This document shows positions 23,145-33,361 of a stretch of 64,000 nt of DNA, piece by piece. The notes below the pieces were generated by a model. The model ran no database searches. It had not been told where the DNA came from and saw only the letters and a program-made list of their open reading frames with translations. The translations under genes and the position numbers were made by a program. The DNA is from Microbacterium sp. SORGH_AS_0969 (GTDB lineage Bacteria; Actinomycetota; Actinomycetes; Actinomycetales; Microbacteriaceae), in NCBI RefSeq assembly GCF_030818255.1, contig NZ_JAUTAG010000001.1:1178001-1242000 (forward strand). The letters are read 5' to 3'. Numbering within the stretch: position 1 is the first letter of the stretch; each line of letters starts with the position of its first letter.

Positions 23145-24269
23145 ATGAGCCGATCGACGCGTCCCGACCCGACTGCCGAAGGCGCCGACGCCGGCGAATC
23201 CACCTCGCGCGACCGTCCCGTCTGGTCCGCGATCTCACGGCCCTACGCGGCGGGCTTCTTCCTGACCCTCGGCGGCCTCACCGCGATCCTTCTCGGGCTC
23301 GCGCTCTCGAGTCTGTCGACCGTGCTCATCTACATCGCGATCGCGCTTTTCGTGGCTCTCGCGCTCGATCCCCTGGTGCGCATGCTCGTGCGCCGCGGGA
23401 TCTCCCGCGCGTGGTCGATCGTCATCGTGTTCGGCGGCCTCGCCGTCATCCTGGCCGCGGCGCTGTGGTTGCTGATCCCACCGGTCGTCCGGCAGGTCGA
23501 GCAGTTCGTCGGCGACATCCCGACCTTCGTCAACGATCTCATCAGCAGCGACGCCGTCCGCTGGGTCGAGGCGAATTTCGGCGACAGCCTGGGCGACGTG
23601 CTCAAAGAGGTGCAGAGTTTCGTCACCAACCCGACGAACATCGCGGCCATCGGCGGCGGCCTTCTGCAGGTCGGCATCACGATCGGCACCTTCGTCTCGG
23701 GAGCGATCATCGTGCTCGTGCTGAGCCTGTACTTCTTGGCAGCCCTGCCGAAGATGAAGAACAGCCTCGTTCGGCTGACTCCCGCCCGCAGCCGCGCGAC
23801 GGTCTCCGACATGACCGGACAGATCACCGACTCGGTCGGTGGCTACCTGGCCGGCATGGTGGTCCTCGCCCTGTGCAACGCCGTGTTCGCGTTCATCGTG
23901 CTGACGATCCTGCAGCAGCCCTTCGCGGCCCTGCTCGCCGCGCTCGCGTTCGGCATCACGCTCATCCCGCTCGTCGGCTCGGTGCTGTTCTGGGCGGTCG
24001 CGACGGTCTTCACGTTGATCGTGAGCCCGACCTCCGGACTCATCTTCGCGATCGTCTACCTCGTCTACATGCAGGTCGAGGCATATCTCCTCACGCCCCG
24101 CGTGATGAACCGGACGATCTCGGTGCCCGGCTCGCTCGTGGTGATCGGCGCGCTCGTCGGCGGAACGCTCCTCGGCCTGCTCGGTGCCCTGGTCGCGATC
24201 CCCGTGACGGCCTCGGTCCTGCTGATCATCAAGCAGATCGTCATCCCGCGACAGGATGCTAAGAAGTAG
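23145..24269 (+). CDS. AI-2E family transporter
   Basis: 374-residue polytopic membrane protein of the AI-2E exporter/YdiK superfamily. After a polar 30-residue start there are paired helices (FFLTLGGLTAILLGLALSS, LIYIAIALFVALALDPLV), a soluble helical insert (QVEQFVGDIPTFVNDLISSD), and a C-terminal helix set including ITLIPLVGSVLFWAVATVF and VEAYLLTPRVMNRTISVPG, the family signature. ATG 23145 follows a TACAGT box by 6 bases: leaderless. Substrates of the family vary (AI-2, Na+/H+ and others) and cannot be told here. Confidence 0.9.
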   Translation: MSRSTRPDPTAEGADAGESTSRDRPVWSAISRPYAAGFFLTLGGLTAILLGLALSSLSTVLIYIAIALFVALALDPLVRMLVRRGISRAWSIVIVFGGLAVILAAALWLLIPPVVRQVEQFVGDIPTFVNDLISSDAVRWVEANFGDSLGDVLKEVQSFVTNPTNIAAIGGGLLQVGITIGTFVSGAIIVLVLSLYFLAALPKMKNSLVRLTPARSRATVSDMTGQITDSVGGYLAGMVVLALCNAVFAFIVLTILQQPFAALLAALAFGITLIPLVGSVLFWAVATVFTLIVSPTSGLIFAIVYLVYMQVEAYLLTPRVMNRTISVPGSLVVIGALVGGTLLGLLGALVAIPVTASVLLIIKQIVIPRQDAKK

Positions 24270-24272
24270 CGC

Positions 24273-25142
24273 TCACGACAGCACTCCAGCCGGGACCGTC
24301 GAGGCCGCCGCTCGCGCCACGGCCTCCGGCACTCCCGCGGAGACGGCCGCGGCGACGGCCCGGTCCATCGTCAGGGTCGAGCCGGCAAGGGTGTCCGTTC
24401 CCGCGATCACGGGTTGCGCGGCGCGGACCTCGACGTCCAGTCCGCCCAGCCGGTAGAAGCCGTCCCCCAACCCCGTCGCCGACATCGCGTCGGTGACGAG
24501 CGCGACGCGGTCGGGAGCCGCGTCGAAGAGCGTCCGCATGACGACGGGGTGCACGTGGACACCGTCGGCGATCACCTCGAGCACGACGTGATCGCGCGCG
24601 AGAGCGGCTCCCACCGGCCCGGGCGCTCGGTGACCGAGGCCCGGCATGGCGTTGAACGCGTGCGTGAGGAGGCTCGCGCCGCGATCGAACGCGGCGGCCG
24701 CAGTGTCGTAGTCGGCCTCGGTGTGGCCGACCGCGACGACGACCCCGGCGGCGACGAACCGCTCGATCGCCTCGCCCGCGCCGGGAAGTTCGGGAGCGAT
24801 CGTCACCGAGCGCACGATGCCGTCCCCCGCCTCGATCAGACGCTCAGCGGCCTCCGACGAGGGAACGGTCAGAGCCGCCGGGTCGTGCGCGCCGCGACGG
24901 CCGGGGGCGAGGAAAGGTCCCTCGAGATGCACGCCCGCGACTCCGGGAAGCAGGGGGAGCATCTCGGCCAACTCGCTGAGACGGCGCGCGACGCGGTCGA
25001 CGCGGGCGCTGACGAGGCTCAGGAGCAGGGCCTGTGTCCCGTGCGCGCGATGGTGGTCCACCGCGGCGCGCACGCCGTCGAGGTCGGCGTCGTCGAAGCC
25101 GTGGCCGAGTGCTCCGTGGCAGTGCAGGTCGACGAACGGCAT
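24273..25142 (-). CDS. NagA-like N-acetylglucosamine-6-phosphate deacetylase, short
   Basis: 289 residues against about 380 for normal NagA. The TIM barrel is intact: VDLHCHGALGHGF (metal His-x-His), GVHLEGPFLAPGRRGAHDP (metal Glu), VAVGHTEADYD and LTHAFNAMPGLGHR (metal His) and the catalytic Asp in ALVTDAMSATGLGDG. What is missing is the N-terminal beta strand segment before DLHCHG and the C-terminal strands after the STVPAGVLS end, which together form the small beta domain. ATG 25142 has a gaggag site, so the short start looks genuine. It follows the lactonase gene by 22 bp. It would deacetylate GlcNAc-6-P if active. Confidence 0.8.
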   Translation of the reverse strand: MPFVDLHCHGALGHGFDDADLDGVRAAVDHHRAHGTQALLLSLVSARVDRVARRLSELAEMLPLLPGVAGVHLEGPFLAPGRRGAHDPAALTVPSSEAAERLIEAGDGIVRSVTIAPELPGAGEAIERFVAAGVVVAVGHTEADYDTAAAAFDRGASLLTHAFNAMPGLGHRAPGPVGAALARDHVVLEVIADGVHVHPVVMRTLFDAAPDRVALVTDAMSATGLGDGFYRLGGLDVEVRAAQPVIAGTDTLAGSTLTMDRAVAAAVSAGVPEAVARAAASTVPAGVLS

Positions 25143-25164
25143 CCAGGTCTCCTCGCGTGCCACC

Positions 25165-26364
25165 TCAGCGCATCGGCAGCAGCCGCGTCGGCGAGGGCGA
25201 CGCGGTGCGGTGACGAACGCGACCGGGCACGCCGGTGCGGGCATCGAGGGGGAGCGAGACGATCTCGTCGGCGAGCTGCCCGGCGACCAGGAGTGTGTCG
25301 TTCACGACCACGTGGTGCCGCGGCCAGTGGGTTCCCGCGTCGGCGAGAGCGGTGAACTGCAGCGCCTCGCCGGCCCCGCGCACGGCCAGCACGCCGATCG
25401 TGTCGCTGCCGCGCACCCCCGCGTACAGCGTGCTGCCGTCGCGGCTCGCGCACAGCTCGGCCGCGGTGTCGGTGTCGAGGCTGCCGAGGAGCGGCTGCCC
25501 CGAAACGACGCGCCAGCGGGTCTCGGCATCCGGAGCCAGGACGAACACCTCGCGACTGAGCTCGGTCACGACGTAGAGGTGACCGGACGGATGCCACAGC
25601 CCGTGCCGCGGGCCGCTGCCCTTCGGCAGCGCGACCTGCTGAACGAATCTCAGGCCGTCGCTGCTCGAGCGCCAGAACCGGACGAGGTCGAGGCCCATGT
25701 CGGTCGTCACGACGAGACCGCCGGGGAGGAAGATCGCCTGGTGCGTGCGCGACACGCGGGGGCCGATCGCGGCCTCCTCGGACTCGGCGTCGGTCTCGGG
25801 CACGGCGTCGTAGGCCGGCACGAGGTCGCCGTACTCGTCGCCGGCTGCCTCGCGCAGGGCGCGCGCGGCGGCGGCGAGGTCGGGGACCACGGCACCGGAG
25901 ACGCGCGCGCCGGTCGAGACGCCGGTCTCCGGGGAGTCGGAGCCCCAGGGATCGATGGCCTCGGCGGCGATCCGGGGCCGCGACGGGCGGCCCGTGGCAT
26001 CCAGGTCGATCCGGACGACCCGTCCGTCGCTCCAGCAGCTCGCGACGAGGAAACTCGCGTCGGGCGATACCGCGACGTGGCAGACCGACTCCCCCGCCTC
26101 GATCGCGGGGCCGACCGGGGTCAGGCGCGTCTCGCTCGTGCGACGGTAGGCCTGCACCGTGCCGTCGGATTCGAGCGCGGCATAGAGCAGGTCGTGCGTC
26201 GGGTGGGCGGCGAGCCACGACGCCGAGCCGGGCGCGGGCACGGCGGTGCCGACCATGCCGAGAGGACCCGATGCCCAGACCGAATCGGCGTCTCCGGCTT
26301 GCAGGATGCCGATGCCCTCGGCCGATCCCGCATCGCCCGCGTACGCCCCCACCCAGAAGCGCAT
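25165..26364 (-). CDS. Lactonase (6-phosphogluconolactonase-type beta-propeller)
   Basis: 399 residues, lactonase/YbhE family. Repeating blade motifs are visible: SWLAAHPTHDLLYAALESDG, VCHVAVSPDASFLVASCWSDG, PRHGLWHPSGHLYVVTELS and LCASRDGSTLYAGVRGSDT, with WPRHHVVVNDTLLVAGQLAD near the end. The family hydrolyses sugar lactones such as 6-phosphogluconolactone. It starts directly after the purA stop and precedes the NagA-like gene by 22 bp, so the three are probably cotranscribed, though no metabolic link is obvious. Confidence 0.85.
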   Translation of the reverse strand: MRFWVGAYAGDAGSAEGIGILQAGDADSVWASGPLGMVGTAVPAPGSASWLAAHPTHDLLYAALESDGTVQAYRRTSETRLTPVGPAIEAGESVCHVAVSPDASFLVASCWSDGRVVRIDLDATGRPSRPRIAAEAIDPWGSDSPETGVSTGARVSGAVVPDLAAAARALREAAGDEYGDLVPAYDAVPETDAESEEAAIGPRVSRTHQAIFLPGGLVVTTDMGLDLVRFWRSSSDGLRFVQQVALPKGSGPRHGLWHPSGHLYVVTELSREVFVLAPDAETRWRVVSGQPLLGSLDTDTAAELCASRDGSTLYAGVRGSDTIGVLAVRGAGEALQFTALADAGTHWPRHHVVVNDTLLVAGQLADEIVSLPLDARTGVPGRVRHRTASPSPTRLLPMR

Positions 26365-26365
26365 G

Positions 26366-27652
26366 TCAGTCGATCAGGTTGTGTCGCACGATCACCTGGT
26401 CGCGCGCCGGACCGACGCCGATAACCGAGATGCGCGTGCCGCTCATCTTCTCGAGCGCGAGGACGTAGTCCTGCGCGTTCTGCGGCAGGTCGTCGAAGGT
26501 GCGCGCGGTGGAGATGTCTTCACTCCAGCCCGGGTAGTACTCGAGGATCGGCTTCGCGTGGTGGAAGTCCGTCTGGTTCACCGGCAGGTCGTCGAAGCGC
26601 ACGCCGTCGACGTCGTAGGCGACGCAGACGGGAATCTGCTCGAGACCACCGAGGATGTCGAGCTTCGTCAGCACGAGGTCGGTGATGCCGTTGATGCGCG
26701 TCGCGTAGCGCGTGATCGGGGCGTCGTACCAGCCGACGCGGCGAGGACGACCCGTGGTCGTGCCGAACTCGAAGCCGCGCGAGCGCAGCCAGTCGCCGCT
26801 CTCGTCGAACAGCTCGGTCGGGAAGGGGCCTGATCCGACGCGCGTCGTGTACGCCTTCACGATGCCGACGATCCGGTCGAGGCGGTTCGGTCCGACGCCC
26901 GAGCCGGTCGAGGCGCCGCCCGCCGTCGCGGACGACGACGTGACGAAGGGGTAGGTGCCGTGGTCGACGTCGAGCATGGTGGCCTGGCCACCCTCGAAGA
27001 CGACGACGTCGCCGGCATCCAGAGCCTCGTTCAGCAGCAGCGACGTGTCGGCGACCATCGGGCGCACGCGCTCGGCGTAGGAGAGCAGGTCTTCGACGAC
27101 CTCGTCGACCGTGATGGAACGACGGTTGAAGACCTTGACCAGCAGGTGGTTCTTCTGGTCGAGGGCGCCCTCGACCTTCTGACGCAGGATGTTCTCGTCG
27201 AAGAGGTCTTGCACGCGGATGCCGACGCGGTTGATCTTGTCGGCGTAGGCCGGACCGATGCCGCGGCCGGTGGTGCCGATCATGCGCTTGCCGAGGAAGC
27301 GCTCGGTGACCTTGTCGAGCGTGCGGTGGTACTGCGTGATGATGTGCGCGTTGGCGCTGATCTTCAGGCGCGTGGTGTCGAGACCGCGCGCGTTCAGCGC
27401 CTCGAGCTCGTTGAACAGCACCTCGAGATCGACGACGACGCCGTTGCCGATGACGGGGGTGACCCCGGGAGACAGGATGCCGCTGGGCAGCAGGTGCAGC
27501 GCGTACTTCTCGTCGCCGATGACGACGGTGTGGCCGGCGTTGTTGCCGCCGTTGAACTTCACCACCCAGTCGGTGCGCTCACCGAGCAGATCGGTGGCCT
27601 TGCCCTTGCCCTCGTCGCCCCACTGGACGCCGACGATCACGATTCCGGGCAT
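26366..27652 (-). CDS. purA: Adenylosuccinate synthetase
   Basis: 428 residues, standard length. It couples IMP and aspartate with GTP, the first committed step to AMP. The P-loop [17 protein letters not shown] at the N-terminus, [22 protein letters not shown] and [13 protein letters not shown] are all PurA signatures, with the catalytic Asp in [11 protein letters not shown] 27652 is set by gaggag, and a TAGGAT box at 27693-27688 is a good -10. It heads the operon with the lactonase and NagA-like genes and is divergent from the cyclophilin lipoprotein. Confidence 0.97.
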   Translation of the reverse strand: MPGIVIVGVQWGDEGKGKATDLLGERTDWVVKFNGGNNAGHTVVIGDEKYALHLLPSGILSPGVTPVIGNGVVVDLEVLFNELEALNARGLDTTRLKISANAHIITQYHRTLDKVTERFLGKRMIGTTGRGIGPAYADKINRVGIRVQDLFDENILRQKVEGALDQKNHLLVKVFNRRSITVDEVVEDLLSYAERVRPMVADTSLLLNEALDAGDVVVFEGGQATMLDVDHGTYPFVTSSSATAGGASTGSGVGPNRLDRIVGIVKAYTTRVGSGPFPTELFDESGDWLRSRGFEFGTTTGRPRRVGWYDAPITRYATRINGITDLVLTKLDILGGLEQIPVCVAYDVDGVRFDDLPVNQTDFHHAKPILEYYPGWSEDISTARTFDDLPQNAQDYVLALEKMSGTRISVIGVGPARDQVIVRHNLID

Positions 27653-27758
27653 GAGTGCTCCTCGCATGTTGTCCGGCGGTACACCCCATCCTATCGAGAG
27701 GGTCCGACACCGCCCCCGCAGGCCTGCACAGCGAGTGGATGCCACGCCCCGGGCGCTC

Positions 27759-27764
27759 TACCCT
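27759..27764 (+). promoter_or_regulatory. TACCCT -10 box, leaderless start
   Basis: TACCCT is followed by 7 bases and then the GTG of the cyclophilin-type lipoprotein at 27772, matching the leaderless spacing used elsewhere in the window. Confidence 0.5.
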
Positions 27765-27771
27765 GGAGCGC

Positions 27772-28434
27772 GTGCGCACGCGACTGATCTCGGCTGTTCT
27801 CTCCGCCTCCGCCCTGCTCCTGCTCGCCGGGTGCGCGGGTTCCACTCCTTCCGCACCGCCCGCGAGCGAACCGAGCGCGGCCGGCGCGTGCGCGTACCCC
27901 ACGTCGGGGAAGCCGTCGGTCGACGTCACCCCTCCGGCCGAGGGGACCGAGCGGCCCGCCGGGGACGTCGCGGTGACGCTCGAGACCTCGGCGGGGCAGA
28001 TCCCGATGACCCTCACGGGCGCGCGCACGCCGTGCACGGTCGAGAGCTTCGTGTCGCTCGCGCAGCAGCAGTACTTCACCAACACGCAGTGCCACCGCCT
28101 CACGACGCAGGGCATCTTCGTTCTTCAGTGCGGCGACCCCACGGGGTCGGGTCGCGGCGGCCCCGGGTACACCTTCGCGGACGAGCTCGACGGCGGCGAG
28201 ACGTATCCGGCCGGAACGGTCGCCATGGCCAACGCGGGCCCCGGGACGAACGGCTCGCAGTTCTTCCTCGTCTACGAGGACACGGAGCTGCCCCCGAAGT
28301 ACACGGTCTTCGGGAAGATGTCGCCCGAGGGCCTCGCCGTGGTCGAGAAGATCGGCCAAGCCGGGGTCTCGGGCGGAGGAGCCGACGGCGCGCCCGCGAC
28401 TCCCGTGGAGATCACCGCCGTCACGGTCGGCTGA
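27772..28434 (+). CDS. Cyclophilin-type peptidyl-prolyl isomerase lipoprotein
   Basis: 220 residues. The N-terminus is a lipoprotein signal (TRLISAVLSASALLLLAGC), Cys at residue 21, then a Ser/Pro/Ala-rich linker to about residue 60 and a cyclophilin domain: GQIPMTLTGARTPCTVESFV, CHRLTTQGIFVLQCGDPTGSGRGGPGY (in part), GTVAMANAGPGTNGSQFFLV and TVFGKM. The enzyme speeds proline isomerisation in proteins outside the membrane. The classic FHR motif reads CHRL here, so the catalytic Arg is kept. GTG 27772 is leaderless; the longer frame overlaps the divergent purA promoter. Confidence 0.92.
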   Translation: MRTRLISAVLSASALLLLAGCAGSTPSAPPASEPSAAGACAYPTSGKPSVDVTPPAEGTERPAGDVAVTLETSAGQIPMTLTGARTPCTVESFVSLAQQQYFTNTQCHRLTTQGIFVLQCGDPTGSGRGGPGYTFADELDGGETYPAGTVAMANAGPGTNGSQFFLVYEDTELPPKYTVFGKMSPEGLAVVEKIGQAGVSGGGADGAPATPVEITAVTVG

Positions 28435-28506
28435 CACTCCTCCTCCCTAGCCCGGGAACGGGGCGTGAGCCCTCCACACGGGTCGGGTCGCGGCATCCTC
28501 CCCCGA

Positions 28507-29961
<1,455 letters not shown>

Positions 29962-29973
29962 CGAAACGACTCG

Positions 29974-30011
29974 ACGAGAGCCCGCAGCGCTTCGGCGTCG
30001 CGGGCTCTCGT
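29974..30011 (+). terminator. Terminator hairpin after argG
   Basis: ACGAGAGCCCGC (29974-29985) pairs exactly with GCGGGCTCTCGT (30000-30011) around a 14-base loop. It is placed 13 bp after the argG stop, and no U-tract follows. It may also serve the convergent fucosidase transcript. Confidence 0.8.
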
Positions 30012-30107
30012 GCGTTCGCACCCCTGGTCACGCCCGCGCTTCGTCCGCCCTCGTCCCTCGACCGCTCATGATCCGTGAGAGCTCTCCCGCCATGACGGGG
30101 ATACCGG

Positions 30108-31457
30108 TCAGCCGGCATCCAGGGGAACGTCGATGCGGATGGGGCCGGGCACAGCATCGACCGCGGCGGTGACGACGATCACACCGTCTTCTACGGCGAG
30201 CCGCTCCACACCGGGACCCGCCGCCGCGTCACGAAGGAGCAGTTCCCTCGACGGGGCCGCGATGCGAGCGGTGCGCCCGGCGGGAACCTCCACGAACAGG
30301 TGCGCCGTGTCGTCCGACTGCGTCCAGCGGGTCCACGGCTCGTCGGTGGGTGCGACGTCGGCCCGCAGCGGACGCGACCCGAAGATCGCGTCGCCGTGCA
30401 CGGCGTTCCAGGCTCCCAGTGCATCCAAGGTGCGCGCCTGCAGCTCGGGGATCTCGCCCTCGGCGGTGAGACCGATGTTCAACAGCAGGTTGCCGCCGCG
30501 CGAGACCGTGTCGACGAACAGGCGGATGGCATCCGTCCCACTCAGCGAATGAGACGCGTCTTCGAGTCGGTTGTGTCCGAACGAGAAGCCGATGCCGCGG
30601 GTGTGCTCCCAGGCGCCCTCGTGGGCGGCGCTGCCCGCCTCGTACTCGGTGGTGCGGAAGTCCCAGTGCGTCATTCCCCACCGGTCGTTCACCACGCCGT
30701 CGGGCACCTCGGCGTAGTAGAGGTCGAGCATCTGGACCAGGCTGCGCTCGCCCTCGGGCTTGCCCGCATCGGGCCACTCGATGTCGCCCCACAGCACAGC
30801 GGGGTGGTACCGACGAATGAGGTCGGCCACGTGCTCGTAGGCGTAGTCGGCGTACGCCTTGTCGTTAGGACGATGCTCGTCACCGAGGTCGCCGCAGATC
30901 GGCGGGTTACCGCCGAAATGCCAGTCGAGCCCGCCCGAATAGTAGACGCCGAACCGCACGTCGTGCGCCACGGCGGCATCGTGGATCTCGCCGATCAGGT
31001 CACGGTGCGGTCCGCGGCGGACGGTGTTGCGCTCACCGGTGCCGGGGGCGTCCCACAGCGTCACGCCGTCGTGATGCTTCGAGGTCGGCACCACGTACCG
31101 CGCGCCGGTGCGGGCGATGGCATCCATCACCTTCGACGCGTCGAAGCGCTCGGCGGTCCACGTGTCGAGGAAATCGTCGTACGGGGCTCCGCCGTAGACC
31201 TCCTGCTGGTGGGCGTGGGCCGGGCTGCCCTCGATGCGCATGGTGTTGTAGTACCACTCGGCGTAGGGATTGTGCGTGTCCCAGTACACCTTGTCGAAGG
31301 TGCCGTGAGCACCGATCGGCTCCGCCCACGCGGGCACGGAGTAGGGGCCCCAATGGATGAAGATGCCGAGCTTGGCGTCTTGGAACCACTCCGGCGTCTC
31401 GTGCTCGAACCGCTGATACGGCTCGGGGCGGACGGGATTGTCAGCGAACATCGCCAT
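30108..31457 (-). CDS. Alpha-L-fucosidase, GH29
   Basis: 449 residues, glycoside hydrolase family 29. It removes terminal L-fucose with retention. The N-terminal WFQDAKLGIFIHWGPYSVPAW, the SKHHDGVTLWDAP loop, and the nucleophile region HPAVLWGDIEWPD (Asp in WGD) are diagnostic, with GNLLLNIGLTAEGEI before the C-terminal beta domain. There is no signal peptide, so it probably works in the cytoplasm on oligosaccharides brought in by the importer encoded just upstream. It is the last gene of the operon starting at 34582 and is probably under the adjacent GntR regulator. Confidence 0.94.
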   Translation of the reverse strand: MAMFADNPVRPEPYQRFEHETPEWFQDAKLGIFIHWGPYSVPAWAEPIGAHGTFDKVYWDTHNPYAEWYYNTMRIEGSPAHAHQQEVYGGAPYDDFLDTWTAERFDASKVMDAIARTGARYVVPTSKHHDGVTLWDAPGTGERNTVRRGPHRDLIGEIHDAAVAHDVRFGVYYSGGLDWHFGGNPPICGDLGDEHRPNDKAYADYAYEHVADLIRRYHPAVLWGDIEWPDAGKPEGERSLVQMLDLYYAEVPDGVVNDRWGMTHWDFRTTEYEAGSAAHEGAWEHTRGIGFSFGHNRLEDASHSLSGTDAIRLFVDTVSRGGNLLLNIGLTAEGEIPELQARTLDALGAWNAVHGDAIFGSRPLRADVAPTDEPWTRWTQSDDTAHLFVEVPAGRTARIAAPSRELLLRDAAAGPGVERLAVEDGVIVVTAAVDAVPGPIRIDVPLDAG

Positions 31458-31495
31458 GACTCAGGACCTTTCGAGAAGACAGGGGAAGGAGCGGG

Positions 31496-32401
31496 TCAGC
31501 GTCCGCCGAGGCCGGACGTGACGATGCCGCGGATCAGGTAACGCTGGAGCACGATCAGCAGCACGGTGGTCGGCAGCATCGAGATGACGGATGCCGCCAT
31601 GATCAAGTGCCATTGCGTGCCCTGCTGGCCGACGAACAACTGCAGACCGAGCGGGATCGTGCCGAGCTGGGTGACGTCGTTCACGACGATGAGCGGCCAC
31701 AGGAACGAGTTCCAGTAGGTGATGAAGGTGAACACCGCGAGCACCGCGAGGGTCGGACGCGCCAGCGGCAGCATGATGCGAAGGAACGTGGTGACCGTGC
31801 CGGCACCGTCGATACGCGCGGCGTCCTCGAGCTCCTGCGGCACCGTCATGAAGAACTGCCGCAGCAGGAAGGCGCCGAGAGCCGTGAAGGCCCACGGCAC
31901 GATGAGGGCCTGGTACGAGTTAACCCAGCCGAGTTCGCGCATCAACACGAAGGCGGGGACGATGATGACCTCCTGCGGCAGCATCATCGTGGCCAGGAAC
32001 ACGGCGAAGGTGGCTCCACGCCCGCGGAAGCGCAGCCTCGCGAAGGCATATCCGGACAATGCCGAGACGACCAGCGTGAGAAGTGTTCCACCGATCGCCA
32101 CGATCATGCCGTTGACGAGGTACCGGCCGAACGGGGCGTAGTCGAACACGTCGGCGTAGTTCGACCACTGAATGACCGAGCCGACGAGCGTCGGCGGCGA
32201 GGTGAACACCTCTGCCGGCGGCTTGAGCGAGGTGGCCACCATGAAGATGAGCGGCGAGAGGAACAGCAGCGCGACCAGGATCAGCAGCGCGTAGCCGATC
32301 GACGAGCGCACGCGAGACACGCTGCGGGATGCGACACGCGGCGCGTCTGTCGAGGCGGAGCGGCGCTGGGAGCCGCGCGTGCGGAGAGCGAGCTCAGTCA
32401 T
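31496..32401 (-). CDS. Carbohydrate ABC permease, MalG type
   Basis: 301 residues with a basic 30-residue start and six membrane spans. The EAA loop reads ELEDAARIDGAGTVTTFLRIMLPL (in part) in the second half, and the protein ends LQRYLIRGIVTSGLGG, the common MalG-type tail. It overlaps the upstream permease gene by 8 bases and precedes the fucosidase by 38 bp. It forms a heterodimeric channel with that protein. Confidence 0.93.
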   Translation of the reverse strand: MTELALRTRGSQRRSASTDAPRVASRSVSRVRSSIGYALLILVALLFLSPLIFMVATSLKPPAEVFTSPPTLVGSVIQWSNYADVFDYAPFGRYLVNGMIVAIGGTLLTLVVSALSGYAFARLRFRGRGATFAVFLATMMLPQEVIIVPAFVLMRELGWVNSYQALIVPWAFTALGAFLLRQFFMTVPQELEDAARIDGAGTVTTFLRIMLPLARPTLAVLAVFTFITYWNSFLWPLIVVNDVTQLGTIPLGLQLFVGQQGTQWHLIMAASVISMLPTTVLLIVLQRYLIRGIVTSGLGGR

Positions 32402-33326
32402 AGTGCACCCACTTCTTCTGGCCGAGGAACTGCACCGCGGTGACCCCCAGGATGACGACGAACAGGATGAAGGCGGCCGCGGCGGCGAGACCGAGCTTCT
32501 GGAAAGTGAAGCCCTGGTTGTAGATGAACTGCACCAGCGTGATGGTCGACTCGCCGGGGCCGCCCTTGGTCATGATGTAGGGCTGGATGAACACCTGGAA
32601 CGAGGTGATCAGCGTCATGACGGTGGCGAAGAACAGCGACGGAGAGATCAACGGCAGCTTGATGCGCCAGAACGTCGTCCACGGGCTCGCGCCGTCGAGC
32701 GCCGCCGCCTCGAGCTGGTTCTCGGGCACGGCATCCAGCGCCGATGAGAAGACGATCATGTTGTAGCCGAAGCCCTGCCAGACGCTCATGACGACGATGG
32801 CGATCATGGCCCAGTGCGGGTCGGCGAGGAAGTCGGGGGCCCGCAGCCCGAACAGGGTCTGCGAGGTCGCGTCGATGGCACCGCCGGGCTGATACAGCAT
32901 GCGCCAGACCACCGCGTTCGCAACGATCGGCGTCACGGTGGGCAGGAAGAAAAGCACGCGGAAGATCTGACGGTGCTTGATCTTGGGAGTCAGCCACGCC
33001 GCCATTCCGAGCGAAACGATCACGTTCAGGGGCAGGTACAGCACGACGAACAGCAGGGTGTTCAGCATCGCGGTGCGGAACGTTCTGCTGCCCAGCAGGT
33101 CGGTGAAGTTGTCGAGCCCGACGAACGTCGGCGATCCGATCATCGGCCAGTCATTGAGGCTCATCACGAGGGCGATGCCGATCGGGACGAGCGTGAACAG
33201 CGCCAGGCCGATCGCGTGGGGCGCGACGAAGATCGCGCCCCACGCGCCCCCGGTCCGCGACCGACGAGGACGGGCCCCGCCGGTAGGCGGTTTCGTCGTC
33301 GGCTGCGGCGCGAGGAGAGTAGTCAT
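32394..33326 (-). CDS. Carbohydrate ABC permease, MalF type
   Basis: 310 residues with six spans. The EAA loop is ENQLEAAALDGASPWTTFWR followed by IKLPLISPSLFF; an N-terminal basic Pro-rich stretch (about 25 residues) precedes the first helix, GAIFVAPHAIGLALFTLVP. It begins 35 bp after the binding-protein stop and overlaps the MalG-type gene. No ATPase gene is in this operon; such importers usually share a general MsiK-type ATPase encoded elsewhere. Confidence 0.93.
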   Translation of the reverse strand: MTTLLAPQPTTKPPTGGARPRRSRTGGAWGAIFVAPHAIGLALFTLVPIGIALVMSLNDWPMIGSPTFVGLDNFTDLLGSRTFRTAMLNTLLFVVLYLPLNVIVSLGMAAWLTPKIKHRQIFRVLFFLPTVTPIVANAVVWRMLYQPGGAIDATSQTLFGLRAPDFLADPHWAMIAIVVMSVWQGFGYNMIVFSSALDAVPENQLEAAALDGASPWTTFWRIKLPLISPSLFFATVMTLITSFQVFIQPYIMTKGGPGESTITLVQFIYNQGFTFQKLGLAAAAAFILFVVILGVTAVQFLGQKKWVHYD

Positions 33327-33361
33327 CGAGAAGTCACTCCTGTGTTCAGAGGGGGGCTATG

